From assembly GCA_964036315.1 (NCBI GenBank), contig OZ038482.1:11092698-11156697 (forward strand): a DNA stretch of 64,000 nt, written 5' to 3'. Made by a program: the position numbers and the translations under genes. Every line of letters starts with the position of its first letter. The first letter of the stretch is position 1. This document shows positions 23,245-34,339 of the stretch, in pieces. The notes below the pieces were generated by a model, which saw nothing but the letters and a program-made list of their open reading frames with translations, was not told the origin of the DNA and ran no database searches. The DNA comes from Acanthosepion esculentum (Eukaryota; Mollusca; Cephalopoda; Sepiida; Sepiidae).

Positions 23245-23625
23245 TAAATTATTTGCATTCAGTCTATTGACCTCATCTTTATTTTTATCACAATATTTTG
23301 GTTGTTGTGACTAGACTTCTTCAGGTGCTTGTCAATTCAGATAACTGATCCTTTCATTCCATCAACAATGGTAAATGTTTCCATTCTGTTGTCCATGGCT
23401 CAGCATATCTCATTTTGTTCTTCTTTAGTTCTCCCAAAACAAGATGAGAGGGTTCATCACCATGGACATGGGAACAGGAACAGTCTACTCCTGGGTTCAG
23501 TTTGAAATTCTCCGAAGGTGTCCCAGATTTGACAAGTATCCAAAGATGGCTGGAGGGCCTAACAACTTAAACACTCTGACAGTAGCAACAAAGATGAGAA
23601 CATTAGTCTGACTCTAAAGCATAAC
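23245..23625. repeat. SINE/foldback family B, two fragments in opposite orientation
   Basis: 23245-23400 is in minus layout (cctcatctttatttttatca, cttcttcaggtgcttgtc). 23440-23625 is in plus layout (gaacaggaacagtctactcc, ggttcagtttgaaattctcc, gcaacaaagatgagaacatt). Together they form a degenerate foldback like those at 52385, 56909 and 63545. Confidence 0.7.
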
Positions 23626-23733
23626 TTCTCGCCTTAGAAATTCATACAGAAATTGCCATTTATTTTCTAATGCAAGCAGAAACACTTGAAATATTTTATT
23701 GTTTAAAAAAAAAAAAATGCAAGGAAAGGAAAG

Positions 23734-24113
23734 TATAAGGTGTGTCCCTAAAATCTGGACACACTTGCAAGAATGCATGTTTTCAAGACAAATAGAATTT
23801 TCAACAAATAACATCTTCAATATGATCTCCATCATTTGGGATGCAAAGGTTGATGTGCTTTGCAAGATTCATGTGAACTCAATGCAGTAACTCCACATTG
23901 CCGTCAATTTTAGCACATTCACTCGTTATGCATCCAATCAAGTGTGTTGCACCTGTCGTTTTCATTGAGTACACCTTCTCCTTTACTATACCCCAGAATA
24001 AGAAGTTAATTCTTTCTTCTTTTGCCAAAACCATGTTTAATCTATGGAAGTAAAAAAAAAGAAAGATAGTTAATGGGACTTCCTATGTGTCCAGACTTCA
24101 GGAACACCCTATA
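23734..24113 (-). mobile_element. Small Tc1/mariner-like element with transposase C-terminal remnant
   Basis: The ends are inverted: tataaggtgtgtccctaaaa then tctggacaca at left, and the complement of tgtgtccagacttcaggaac accctata at right, starting and ending in TA as for TA-targeted elements. Read on the minus strand the interior encodes a fragment, VHMNLAKHINLCIPNDGDHI EDVI, that resembles the C-terminal end of transposases whose last residues lie next to the terminal repeat. Stops are present. Length about 380 bp. Confidence 0.7.
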
Positions 24114-24299
24114 GAATGAAAACTAACTCATTATTCAGACGCGTATTCCATATTTTTCTTGTCATTATCTGACCTTTTTGGACAATGTTCATTTTGATTT
24201 ACTTAGTAAAATCCAAATATTATTCATTTCAATAATGAAAATATTTTATGTGTAAATTTTTAGAAAAGAAAGAAATTCAATTTCTAATTCTTTTTTTAT

Positions 24300-24660
24300 A
24301 GTATGGAATTTACTTAGAAGTTCAGCATGTCCTAGGTAAGACAATCTACATCCGTGTCCTGAGTAAGACGATAAACTACATCTGACAGCAAGGCCTTTGA
24401 TCAGGAGGTTTTGTGGTGCATGGAACCACCTCTTAATTGGTGGTATTCCCAGGTCCACCCTGACCTGGGGTGGTAGCATCTGTCAGGGTCCCAGCTATGG
24501 ACAAATAGTTAACCTCACAAAAGGGGTCAAAAAACTATGAAAGTATAAAAATAGGTTTTAATACCAGCAATACTTTTTTTGAAAAATTATTACCATTATT
24601 ATTCTTATCTTTTTGACATGAAATAACCCATTGCGATTGATATGCTGTAAAAGAAAACAA
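24300..24660 (-). repeat. Interspersed repeat family A, copy 2
   Basis: Same core as copy 1 (caaggcctttgatcaggagg, gtggtagcatctgtcagggt). It has fewer ttaccag sub-repeats, and the tail reads gcgattgatatgctgtaaaa. The minus-strand frame 24479-24246 keeps VDLGIPPIKRWFHAPQNLLI. Confidence 0.75.
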
Positions 24661-24664
24661 ACCA

Positions 24665-25320
24665 AACCAAAAGTTCAGCATAAAGTCATATTTTAAGAGC
24701 ACTCGGAATTATACCATCATAAAAAAAACTTTCCCCTTGAACTATGAACAGTAAATAGCATACAACAGTATATAGGTATTTTCCCATGATACTTGCTTTT
24801 GAATTGTATTAGGAGAGTAAAAACAAATGTGACTAACAATTATGTACTAGGCCACTCAGTCAGCATGATTTTGGAGCTTTAAAATCTTTTCCATTCAGAG
24901 TCAAATCTTCCTGTATAGCTTTCATGTCATGATTTCAATTGGCACTTCAAGTCATGCAGGTTTAGATTAGTTCAGTGGAGAAAAACATTTCCTGGCAATT
25001 TGTAAATTTCCGTATGAAATCAGATTCCATAGCTAAACTTCAAAGACTTTATTAAACAGAATTTACTGTTTTGTTCAAAATTTGTTTCCCTTCTTATTGT
25101 CAGTATACATTTTTCTGGGAGTCAGTAGATACTTGAATCACTTTAACTTTTTTTTTCTTTTTGTATCTTCAACATATTTTGTTTCCTTATCTAAAAAGTG
25201 TATTTTTCTTTATTTTTCTAGACTCATTCTCCATTTAGCATATTTTTTTTCTATTTCTATTTAATGTACCAGTTTTCTGAAAGATTTGTCTATTGATGAG
25301 TCGGTCTTTTACTTTTGGGA
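24665..25320. other. AT-rich DNA, no gene recognised
   Basis: Nothing supported. Confidence 0.4.
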
Positions 25321-25327
25321 TGGTTGT

Positions 25328-25380
25328 CTTCTCTCTCTCTTTCTCTCTCTCACTCACACACACACACACACACACACACA
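25328..25380. repeat. (TC)n(CA)n microsatellite
   Basis: Compound array tctctctc then cacacaca. Confidence 0.95.
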
Positions 25381-25689
25381 TTTGAAAAGAATTTTAAACA
25401 CTTTCAGATTTACTTACTTTTTTTTATGCATTCTTTTCCAGCATTTTCCACCTGCAATTTTTTTCACATTTTTCATCTTAAAATTTGCATCAGCAGAAGT
25501 TCATCTTAGTATTATTTTTTTTTTCAATTAGATGCAAAAAAAATCTCGGAAAACCCACAGCTGAATATTTTATGTAAGAAATTGTCTGTGTCATATTTTC
25601 TTGAGTTTTAAGCAAATAAGAGTGTTGAACTGTTCTGCAATATAGCAGTTAATGATGGATAATTTCCTCATAGATGAAAAAGAGATTTG

Positions 25690-25935
25690 AAGCAAAAGAG
25701 ATGTGGTTCTACAGAAGGATGCTGAGAATACCATGAACTAAGCATATGAGAAAGTTTTAAGAAAATGAGAAACAAAAAGGGAACTTATGCTTAGGATTAT
25801 AGACATTTATAATTTTTAGGATACATTATGAGGAAAGAGGTCTTGGGGAATCTGACACTTAGAGGACAGAGAGAAATGTGAATACCCTATCTAATCAGTT
25901 TGGGCAAACAGATGTCAGAACACTGATTTGGGTGG
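25690..25935 (+). pseudogene. RTE-like LINE C-terminal fragment, degenerate
   Basis: Reads WFYRRMLRIP then KHMRK in one frame, with gaggaaagaggtcttgggga corresponding to the MRKEGL-type block and gacacttagaggacagagag to the LT---IEGKR block. Multiple stops. Confidence 0.65.
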
Positions 25936-25939
25936 GTAG

Positions 25940-27040
25940 TAAGGCAACAAATGTTGCTTAGAGCTACTGTCGTAATGCAGAGCATCGTTTACCTAGTACG
26001 CAGCGTGTTCAAGTTGCTGTAACAGGAAATCTGGTTTGAGTCCTTGAGGCGTGCATCGACTGTGATTTGATGAAATGGACATCACACCTATGCAACTATA
26101 TGAACACTTGCCACTTACTATATAAGCTGCTACATTGCTTGCTAAGGGAGAGTAGCAATTCTGTAGGTGACGTCCGTGGTCTGTATATAAAGAGAAAACG
26201 GTACAGGTGACATAAGCAGAATACCTTATACTAAACACAGCTACAAAGATTGGGAAGTTAAGGAGAGCCAGGATTGCCCATATCCTTCAGTTGACGAATC
26301 TCCCACACCCCACTCCATTTCTGCTAACCCCCACCAAAGCTTCTCAATATATTAAGAATTCCACTTCACATTTTTAAAATTTCAATTTTGTTAAGTGTTG
26401 CGAGTTGTATTTTCAGATTTTGTCAAATATTGGTGTAAATTACTTATTGATATATTTCCTTTTCTGATGTTGTTCAAAATAATTGTTAGCTTCACTAATA
26501 ATTACAGTGTGCCACAATATTTCCTTTTCCTCTTTCCTTTCTGTCACTTCCTTCGCTGTTGATGCTTGGAGAGTTCCAAGTTGCACCAAATGAAAGTATC
26601 TATTTATAATGGCGACCTTTCATGGCACACAAATCCCCCCTTTTGCAGAGATTAGCTGAGAAGGAATGGATTTTCCTGTCACTCACTTTACTACTTCAGA
26701 TTCCCTTGTCAATGTCTATGTATATATTTGGCCCTCTGCACAGGGACTATGTTTTGCAAAGAAGCAAATTACATTCTTACAATGTTTTTTTTTCTTTTTT
26801 TATCTTCATCATTGGTTGTTGTAGAAACCACAACAATTGGTATTATTCTGTTTTTTGTTTTAACAAAATTTACCTCCAGATATTTGACTGTTCTTTAGTG
26901 ATCAAAACCCCTTTCTTCAACCTTAAATATATTTATATGAAAATATGATCAATGCAAGATGAATTTAAAATATTTTTTGCTTTCTCTTCATAAAGAACTT
27001 GGGGAAATGATTATCGTAGTTTGTTCTATGTTTTATGACT
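25940..27040. other. Unassigned sequence
   Basis: No recognised gene; the open frame at 26622-26948 (+) follows a pyrimidine-rich ttttgcag but no donor is found, so I do not call an exon. Confidence 0.3.
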
Positions 27041-27047
27041 TTGTGGG

Positions 27048-27319
27048 TGTTATGGGATCTTACCTGAATGATAATGAACTCTTCCTGATACTATAAAGAC
27101 TGCACCTCTCAAGAGAGACGAGAGAGGATGAAGTGTAACGAGTCGAGACAATAGTAGTTCACTTTAAACCAAACTGACAGTCATACTAACACCTTCAACT
27201 TCTTGTATTATTATTCTGTTGTAATATATCTTTGTTATTCCTACTCTTGTGTTCATGTTGTTCTTCCGTGGTCCTAACCTTGGACCATAACCGTGGTGTG
27301 AGGATATTGGACCATAACA
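27048..27319 (+). mobile_element. Solo LTR with 5-bp target site duplication
   Basis: Begins tgttatgggatcttacctga and ends gaggatattggaccataaca, so the ends form the inverted pair TGTTATGG/CCATAACA with terminal TG...CA. Both flanks read gtggg (27043-27047 and 27320-27324), a perfect 5-bp duplication. Inside are a TATA-like actataaagac near 27090 and a T-rich 3' region. No internal retroviral-type genes remain, so this is the product of recombination between two LTRs. Superfamily not determinable from the LTR alone. Confidence 0.9.
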
Positions 27320-27329
27320 GTGGGTAATG

Positions 27330-27820
27330 CATGAAACAAAATAAGCAGAAAAATATTATGTTTGGTTTTAGAAGCTAGGTTTAAATTGATGCTTTTTTTC
27401 AGTTTGATCTTTTTTTATGGCTAACTATTCAAGTCTGAACAAATCCTGGATATGATGGTTAAAGACTTACACTGCACTAATTTTCTTTTTTTAAAAAAAA
27501 GAAACACTTTAGACTGTATTTTAGAATCCCTGTGTATTCAGTAATTTTACAAATATCAAAAACTTCATCACAAGTAAATGTGTTTTTCCTCTGTCTAAGA
27601 AATTATTCTTGAAGAAAGGGTAGGGGAGGTTGTTAATGCCAAACCCAGGAAGCATCCCAGACTTTCTGATGTTTGATCATTTGATTAGATTTTGGGAATT
27701 GTTTTTTTTTTTTTTTGTATTGGTCCTCATATTGCTGTTCTTATAATGAGTAAGTCTCGATGAGCATCTCTACTTTATGGCCATTCAGAAACTGGTTCAT
27801 GGATGTAGGAATGTTTATTT
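27330..27820. other. AT-rich DNA, no gene recognised
   Basis: Nothing supported. Confidence 0.4.
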
Positions 27821-27859
27821 GATGATGGCTACCAACATGAAAGCTCTACACATACATGG

Positions 27860-27960
27860 CACTCAACAAAACACTAATATTTCCCAAAATAACTATCCAG
27901 TCTCTTGAAGGCCAACAGTTTGTGACAGATCACAAATGGCTCTAATTTAACAAAAAAGAA
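27860..27960 (+). pseudogene. Possible Gypsy RNase H scrap
   Basis: A short frame reads SLEGQQFVTDHKWL before a stop, resembling the L-G--F---TDHK-L motif that ends the RNase H region in Gypsy polyproteins. Too short for a firm call. Confidence 0.35.
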
Positions 27961-28099
27961 AAATTAGCATGTCTATTTGCATGCCATAATACCCTCTACT
28001 TGGATTGAAGTCTGTCATGAAACCAAAGCAGATTGCAGCAGACAGTGCTGTGTAATAGGGAAAGTTGATTTTTCACTTTTTTAGGGAAATCTACATTTG

Positions 28100-28484
28100 C
28101 ACTCGGTGCAAAAGCTGGGGTTTAAGGTGATAAGTACTGGTGCACCAAAAATTAGATTCATAGCTTTTGCCAATTTTTTGAGCATTTAGTTTTAAAGATC
28201 GTCTGAAAATAAATGTACAGGAATACCTAATTTCTGCTGGTTTTTGCTTACAAACTGATTTCAAAATATTACTATTTCAAGCATAAATCAGTTGATATTT
28301 TTGTATTAGAAACATTGAATGGCAAAGATATTCAAGCCAAAATTCTAATTATAAATGACCACAAGCAAAATATGCAAAATTTTTTACTGTATTCAATAAG
28401 TGAAAACTGTAATAAAAGATTACAAAAAAAGCTAATCAATCTTACACCATTTGTTAGGTCATAATTAATAAAAACCAAAGCTAT
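28100..28484. repeat. Duplicated segment, copy 1 (patchwork identity)
   Basis: Paralogous to 28850-29192. The left part (about 28140-28290) is clearly diverged from its partner, whereas 28290-28484 is almost identical to 29004-29192, including tgaccacaagcaaaatatgc and acaccatttgttaggtcata. Confidence 0.85.
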
Positions 28485-28849
28485 CTCACTAACTTCCAGC
28501 CATGGAAAAAAGAGCCTTACACTCACTGCTTGACTGCCTCACTGACTGCTGACTTACTGACTCATTATATGGATACTGGTTGGAGGACCCACCACACCCT
28601 ATCCATCCACTTGTATTCTGGAAATAAGGACCAACCATTCAGCTTTTGGGTGGTCAGTTTTTCAAAGGACTCTACTTTTATGATTATCTAAAATCACTAA
28701 AAAAAATTTGTTTACCAATTTAAAGGTGGGCTGGAGACAGTATTTCTAAAATATCCTGGTCATTAAATTGGCTTAAATAGATTCTTTTTCCTTTTATCTC
28801 CTAAGGATGTGTGAGAAATCATATTGTTACATTTAGACCCTTGGTTTCC

Positions 28850-29192
28850 ATAAAAGGGTGTAGAATTATTTGACAAGCGTTAAATCTTGAGCATTTATGT
28901 TTGAACTTCATCTGAAAAAATGTCCGGAAATAGCCAATTTTTGCAAGTTTTTGCTTACAAAATGACCTCGAAATGTTAGTATTTTAAGAATAAATCCAAA
29001 TAAAGTTGATATTTTTGTATTAGAAACATTGAATGGCAAAGATATTCAAGCCAGAATTTTAATTATAAATGACCACAAGCAAAATATGCAAAATTTTTTA
29101 CTGTATTCAATAAGTGAAAACTGTAATAAAAGATTACAAAAAAAGCTAATCAATCTTACACCATTTGTTAGGTCATAATTAATAAAAACAAC
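28850..29192. repeat. Duplicated segment, copy 2 (patchwork identity)
   Basis: Second copy of the above, about 715 bp downstream, same orientation. In the right-hand block only a few differences are seen (aattctaatt against aattttaatt). Confidence 0.85.
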
Positions 29193-29199
29193 AAATAGA

Positions 29200-30350
29200 T
29201 AAAAGTGTATATAACAGCATAATACTGCTGGGCACAAATTATAAGACAAAATCTTTTAAATTTACATTGTTTATTTAAAATCACACTAAAACTACTGCAG
29301 TGTATAACAGGCTACATCATATTAGAGCTAAATTGTCTAGTATAATTTCCCTTTGATGTAAATGGAGGTCTTATTTGATGACACAATGATTTAGTAATAA
29401 TGTGTTTGTTCCTTACTTCTTGTCCCTATACAATTTGTGAAGCTTCAATAGTGAATTTAACTGCCCTTTCCATGCCTTGCAAATGTGCAGATAAATTCAG
29501 TAACTCCAGTGTTGTCTTTTTCATTAGAACCTTTTTGCAGTTCATTATTTGAAAAAGCTTCTTCAAGCACAGGTTCACAACCTCCATTTTATGAGAGGTT
29601 AATAACATTTGACCAGTGTATTGCTTTTGAGTTTAATGTATTTTTTTAAATATCTTCCCTAGTGACTCACTACTCCTGAAACAAAAAAAAATATTTTTGT
29701 ACTGTAAATTTTTTTTAATGCAACATTCTGTATTTCGGTCAACTGTTAATTTATTTTCTGGATCATGTTGAAGATATACAGTTGTTTGTTATGGAATTTG
29801 TTTGTTCCTTTTAATTTCAAATCAACTAACTGCTTATATTTCAATTATAAATTTTACAAGGCTGTACCATTTATCATAGAGTTCTGGTGTATAGACACCT
29901 CTGAGCTATATGTTAGCCATCTTGCTTGATTTAGAGACCCAATTTTTCAGGCAACAAATCTAGGGTTCACAGATATAAGGTAACCAGAGTGCTACTGATA
30001 GTGTTCTATTCTACCTGGGGTAAATTCTGGTAATCATTTCTGCAAAGTTTCCCTAGAGAACCAGTAAAAGTCATAGGGCTTCTTGTAGTTCCATCAATAT
30101 ACTTAAAACAGCCCCAAAAGAAGGTTCAGGCATATCTAAGGACTTTTAAAAGACTGTAAGTTTCCTTGAACTGTCTCCCTGGCTCAAAATTGTCATAGGT
30201 TGTTTCTTCCCTGGAATACATTGGTGGAAAAATATCTGATGTAGAGGCAACATGTGCAGAATCCTGTTGTTTCTATCTTTCAATCTATACTTGTCTAATC
30301 TCTTTGCTTCAGCTGCACTTTTTAAAGATATTTTTTACTGTAGTATTGTA
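29200..30350. other. Unassigned sequence upstream of the Gypsy element
   Basis: No gene recognised. This is where a 5' LTR of the downstream Gypsy element would be expected, but I could not match any part to the region after 36030. Confidence 0.3.
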
Positions 30351-30355
30351 TGTAA

Positions 30356-31215
30356 ATGAGATACTGCTATAAAGGCAGAATGCCAGAGCAAATGCCAATC
30401 AGGTTACCTTCTGCTGACCTGACAACAGCATTTCCAGAGATTACTCTACTTCATAACAATATGGCATCGCCGATAGGATCCCTAATCACATTGGATGAAC
30501 CAGAGCACATAGAAATTTGGATTAGATGTTTGTTGTATTGGCTAGGATAAAGAAACTCAGACAAGAAAGCCTCTGGAAGGGAAAAAGAAATTACTGATTT
30601 ATTTTTGGCTTTGGCAGGATGTGAAGCCATAAAGAAATATATCCATTATGGTGTACCCCAAAATGCTGGAAGACTTAACATATGAGGAAATTCAGCCATT
30701 ATAAAAAGAAACATGTGACCAAAAAAAAAAAAAAATTGGCTATTGCAGAGAGAACAAAATTTCTGGAAATTAGAACCCGAATGAAACCGTAATGCAATAT
30801 TTGCACAGATTGAAAGAAGCATCAAGATATTACGAATTTGAAAAACTAAGTTCAAGTAAAATCTCTCGAAGACAAATTGATCCTTTTTAGACTAATTGAA
30901 GGCATGTATGATGTTATATACAAACATAAGATCCTAGAACAGCTACAAGTGAATATGAATTTAGAAGCAAGTGTGGAATTCTTGCAGCAGTTAGAAATAA
31001 TTAATGAATTAATAATTCTAAAAACAATGTGGACGCATACAACACAACTGAAATCCTAGTTAAATGCAAATATTGTGACAAAAACACGGTAGAAACAAAA
31101 ACCAATATCCAGCTGTAGGAAAATTATGTTTAAACTGTAAAAGAAAAGACCATTTCCAATCTGTGTGCAGATACGAAAAGAGAAAGGGCAGAAAATATAA
31201 ACTCTCATACTGAAA
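30356..31215 (+). pseudogene. Gypsy gag remnant with CCHC zinc knuckle
   Basis: Starts with ATG (MRYCYKGRMPEQMPIRLPSA) and continues in broken frames through capsid-like text (NETVMQYLHRLKEASRYYEF). Near the end, 31127-31168 encodes CLNCKRKDHFQSVC, a clean C-x2-C-x4-H-x4-C nucleocapsid knuckle, preceded by a CKYCDKKH-type pair. Gag would package the element RNA in a cytoplasmic particle. At least three stops or frameshifts interrupt it. Confidence 0.7.
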
Positions 31216-31234
31216 ATACAAAAGTATATTTGTA

Positions 31235-31500
31235 TATTTGAATTGAAAATTGAATGGTATAACTTTTCCCATGCAGATTGACATGGGGAGCAATGTTAAC
31301 TTGATCTCAAGGAATTTTGGGGGGAAAAAAATGGGTAAATCCAAATTAAGAAAAAGTAATCTTAATTTAAAACAATTTGATAGATCTGTCATCAAAACTT
31401 TATGCATATTTGATGGAACTTTTGAGACAAAAAAAAACATTTTGAGATTATTCCCATCACTGTTGTACAATGTAACAAAAAATTAGGGTCTCCTGGGAAT
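31235..31500 (+). pseudogene. Gypsy protease remnant
   Basis: Reads NGITFPMQIDMGSNVNLIS; the aspartic protease active-site triplet D-T/S-G is D-M-G here, which should abolish cleavage. Downstream LLGIDILK matches the conserved hydrophobic-G-x-D segment of retropepsins. Confidence 0.75.
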
Positions 31501-31509
31501 AGACATTTT

Positions 31510-32060
31510 AAAAGTGTATACAGTGAAATTAATAAACTGTATGAGTTCAGAAGAACTTGGCATAGGACTATTAAAAGGATATAAAGAGAGTATTCATCTA
31601 AAAGAAAATAATCACCTGATCTATTTTAAATCTCAAAAAATACATATTCACATTCTGCACATGGTAGTTGCAAAACTAAAGAAAATGGTAGAACAAGGCA
31701 TATTGGGAAAAGTTACCCAAGTCGCAGTTGGACCTCATCAATTGTTGCAATGCAAAAGCCCAATGATGATTTGAGGATATGTGGAGATTACAAAGTAGGT
31801 GTGAATCATCAGATATGATCTGATTCATTCCCCTTACCTAACATAGAAATGGCAAATCATGAATTAGCAGGAATTAAATACTTTGTCAAGATTGACCAAA
31901 AATCAGCATAACCAAATAGAAATTGATAGAAAATTTAAAGAAGTCACTGTAATTAATACCTCGATAGGACTCCTCTTTCATTTGGAGTTAAGACTTCAAG
32001 CCATATTTTTCAAAAGTTAATTGAAAAAGTTCTATCAGTGGGGGTAAAAAATATAATCCT
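31510..32060 (+). pseudogene. Gypsy reverse transcriptase remnant
   Basis: KKMVEQGIL matches the N-terminal RT motif, then a frame shift, then DLRICGDYKVGVNH (normally R-x-C-x-D-Y), KYFVKID (first catalytic aspartate region), and a catalytic box read as YQDN where YxDD is expected. Stops and at least two frameshifts. Confidence 0.8.
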
Positions 32061-32069
32061 ATATCAAGA

Positions 32070-32802
32070 CAATTTAGGCATAGGTGCTTGGAGTAAAGAG
32101 GAATTTTAAAAAATGACAAGTTTTAAACAAATTAAAAAAGACTTTTATAACAATAAATAGTGGTGAGTTAAATTGTGACAAAATATTGTATTTGGGATGC
32201 CAAATATCTAAAGAAGGAATTTCACCAGAGAATAAACCGATAAATAAAATATCAAAAATATCTACACCAAAAGATAAAAAAGAATTAGAATCCTTTTTAG
32301 AATTGACCAATTTTTATAGCAAATATCTACCTAGATACAGTGACCTACTAGAACCATTTGTAGAATTATGGGAAAAGAATACAGAATTTAAATGGACTCA
32401 AAGGCAAAATATAGCTTTTGAAAATTTAATTAGGACACCAATAAGAAAACCAATTTAGGCATAGGTGCTTGTAGTAAAGAGGAATTAAAAAGACTGAACA
32501 AATTTTAAACAAATTAAAAAATACTGGTATGATGATAAATAGCGATAAATGTGAGTTAAATTGTGACAAAATATCATATTTGGGATACCAAATATCTCAA
32601 GAAGGAATTTTACCAGACAATAAACTGATAAAGTATCTACACCAAAAGATAAAAAAAGAATTAGAATCCTTTTTGGAATTGACCAATATTTATAGCAAAT
32701 ATCTACCTAGATACAGTGACCTACTAGAATCATTTGTAGAATTATGGGAAAAGAATACAGAATTTAAATAGACTCAAAGACAAAATATAGCTTTTGAAAG
32801 CT
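32070..32802 (+). repeat. 381-bp tandem duplication within the Gypsy RT/RNase H region
   Basis: Unit 1 starts at 32070 (caatttaggcataggtgctt) and unit 2 at 32451 (same phrase). Both encode the RT connection text (YLG-QIS-EGI-P-NK, KKELESFLELTN, YSKYLPRYSDLLE). The copies differ by many substitutions and a few indels, so the duplication predates much of the decay. Unit 2 is cut by the nested LTR insertion. Confidence 0.9.
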
Positions 32803-33109
32803 TGTAGCAAAAAAAACCCTTTAAATTTATTATAGCAATCAATTTCTTCTCTTATCCGCAACACTTGTAGCCAATTCAACACATCAGTCAACCGTCTTTT
32901 TCCTACCTTCCCCATATCTCTCCATTCTTTCCATTTTTATCTATCATTGACAGCCAAAATTTGCATATGTGCAAAGATAATCTCACTCAGAGAGTATCTT
33001 ACTCTGAGCAAAGCCACCATTTCTTTCTCCATTGGACAGTTTACACTGTGAGGCACATTTGAATCTTTGCTTGTGCTGGAGGTTTTGCCCCCTGCAGTAG
33101 TTCACTGCA
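32803..33109 (-). repeat. 3' LTR of the nested element
   Basis: Begins tgtagc and ends gttcactgca on the plus strand. It is about 87 bp shorter than its partner because of internal deletions. It shares caaaatttgcatatgtgcaa and ttggacagtttacactg with the 5' LTR. Confidence 0.85.
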
Positions 33110-33225
33110 CTCTCCCCTGATCTCATTATCATAGCAAATGCAGTCGGGGGAGGCCTCTTCTGCCGAGTACTCCTTCAAGGGGGAGCAGCATAAATTTTGT
33201 CTTCAGATGAATCACAATTGGTGGA

Positions 33226-33890
33226 AGCATTGGGTTCTCCTGCACCAGACTCTGTGCAATGAAAGCCATGCACTACAAGGTGCAATCTGGCCTCTTTGTT
33301 TACAATCCTTAGGAAAGTGGTTGGGACCAGAGCACTTTAAACAAATTATGCCATCCTTGTGCATGCCAGAAGGAGGTGTCTCCACACATGTTTATGCAGC
33401 GACTGACTTTTCATGTTTTTGGCCATCAGTCATAATACCCCTTCCCTAAGTTAGAAGTTGCTCTAAGGTTATAGTCTTTATTCTGTATGATGCTCTAAGA
33501 AACTGTCTAACATCCTGTGTTAGGCCAGACAGAAATGTGCATACTGTCCATCGTTCAAGCAACTGTCCTACAAAATTCATCATCAATTTCCCCCAGTACA
33601 AAGTCGCCCCATCATGAACTGGTCAAACGCATTGAAGGATTCCATTGCACACATGGTCCTGAGGGCTTGCTTTATCTTCTCTGCATCTGACCTCTGCTCC
33701 TTGCTTAGTTGCCAGTATACAGCAAGAGTCCCACCTCTCAATCGTAACGGCAGGATGCACTCAACCCTCCTGATGTCACACAGCTCACATACCAACTTGA
33801 CGTTCTCAATCCACTCTATAATTGGTAAATTGGTGTCAACACCAATAAGTTCAGGGAATCAATCTGATATCAAACACCTTTTCTGCCATC
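33226..33890 (-). pseudogene. Gag remnant of the nested element
   Basis: The minus-strand frame opens with ATG at about 33888 (MAEKVFDIRLIP), breaks by one base, and continues through VECILPLRLRGGTLAVYWQL and EKIKQALRTMCAMESFNAFD, a capsid region typical of mollusc Gypsy Gag proteins. About 200 bp later CLKCSGPNHFPKDC forms a C-x2-C-x4-H-x4-C knuckle, followed by further cysteines and a stop. Several frame breaks. Confidence 0.8.
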
Positions 33891-33922
33891 TTGTATAAAA
33901 ATTCAGAATTGCTGAAATAGCT

Positions 33923-34316
33923 TGTAGCAGGAAAAAAAAGCTTTAAACTCATTGCAGCAATTAATTTCTTCTCTCATCTGTGATACTTGTAGCCAATTCA
34001 ACACAGCAGTCAACAGTCTCTCTTTCCTGCCTTCCCCATGTCACTCTATTCTTTCTGATTTTATTTACCATTGACAGCCAAAATTTGCACATAAGCAAAG
34101 ATAATCTTGTGAGAGAGTATCTTAGAGATCTAACTATTTTAAATATGTGACCCACAAAGCCATCATTTCTTTCTCTATTGGACAGTTTACACTGTAAGGC
34201 ACGTTTGAATCTTTGCTTGTGCTGGAGGTAAGTTATTTTATTCTTGAGTTTATTCTAGTATTGCAAAAAGTACATGCCGCCCTGGGCTTCTTTGCCCTCT
34301 GTGGTAGTTCATTACA
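33923..34316 (-). repeat. 5' LTR of the nested element
   Basis: Begins tgtagc and ends tagttcattaca. Related in layout to the solo LTR at 50988-51444 (shared AAGAAAT-ATGGC, ATGCAAATTT-GGC and AATAAAA blocks when read on the minus strand). Confidence 0.85.
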
Positions 34317-34339
34317 TAGCTTAAAAAGACACAAATATG

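Larger units (their letters stand above)
32803..34317 (-). mobile_element. Nested LTR retrotransposon with gag only, inserted in the Gypsy element
   Basis: Two related LTRs, 32803-33109 and 33923-34316, bound a 0.8 kb interior. The host text aaagct / agcttaaaaag shows a 4-bp target duplication (agct, 32799-32802 and 34318-34321), and the RNase H frame resumes after it. On the minus strand a purine tract (aggggagag) sits immediately before the 3' LTR (33109 side). The interior encodes only gag, with no pol, so it is a deletion derivative needing enzymes in trans. LTR divergence shows it is old. Confidence 0.9.

Noticed and set aside
33138..33449. 103-codon open frame (+)
   Set aside because: It is the shadow of the nested element's gag, whose zinc knuckle is on the minus strand.
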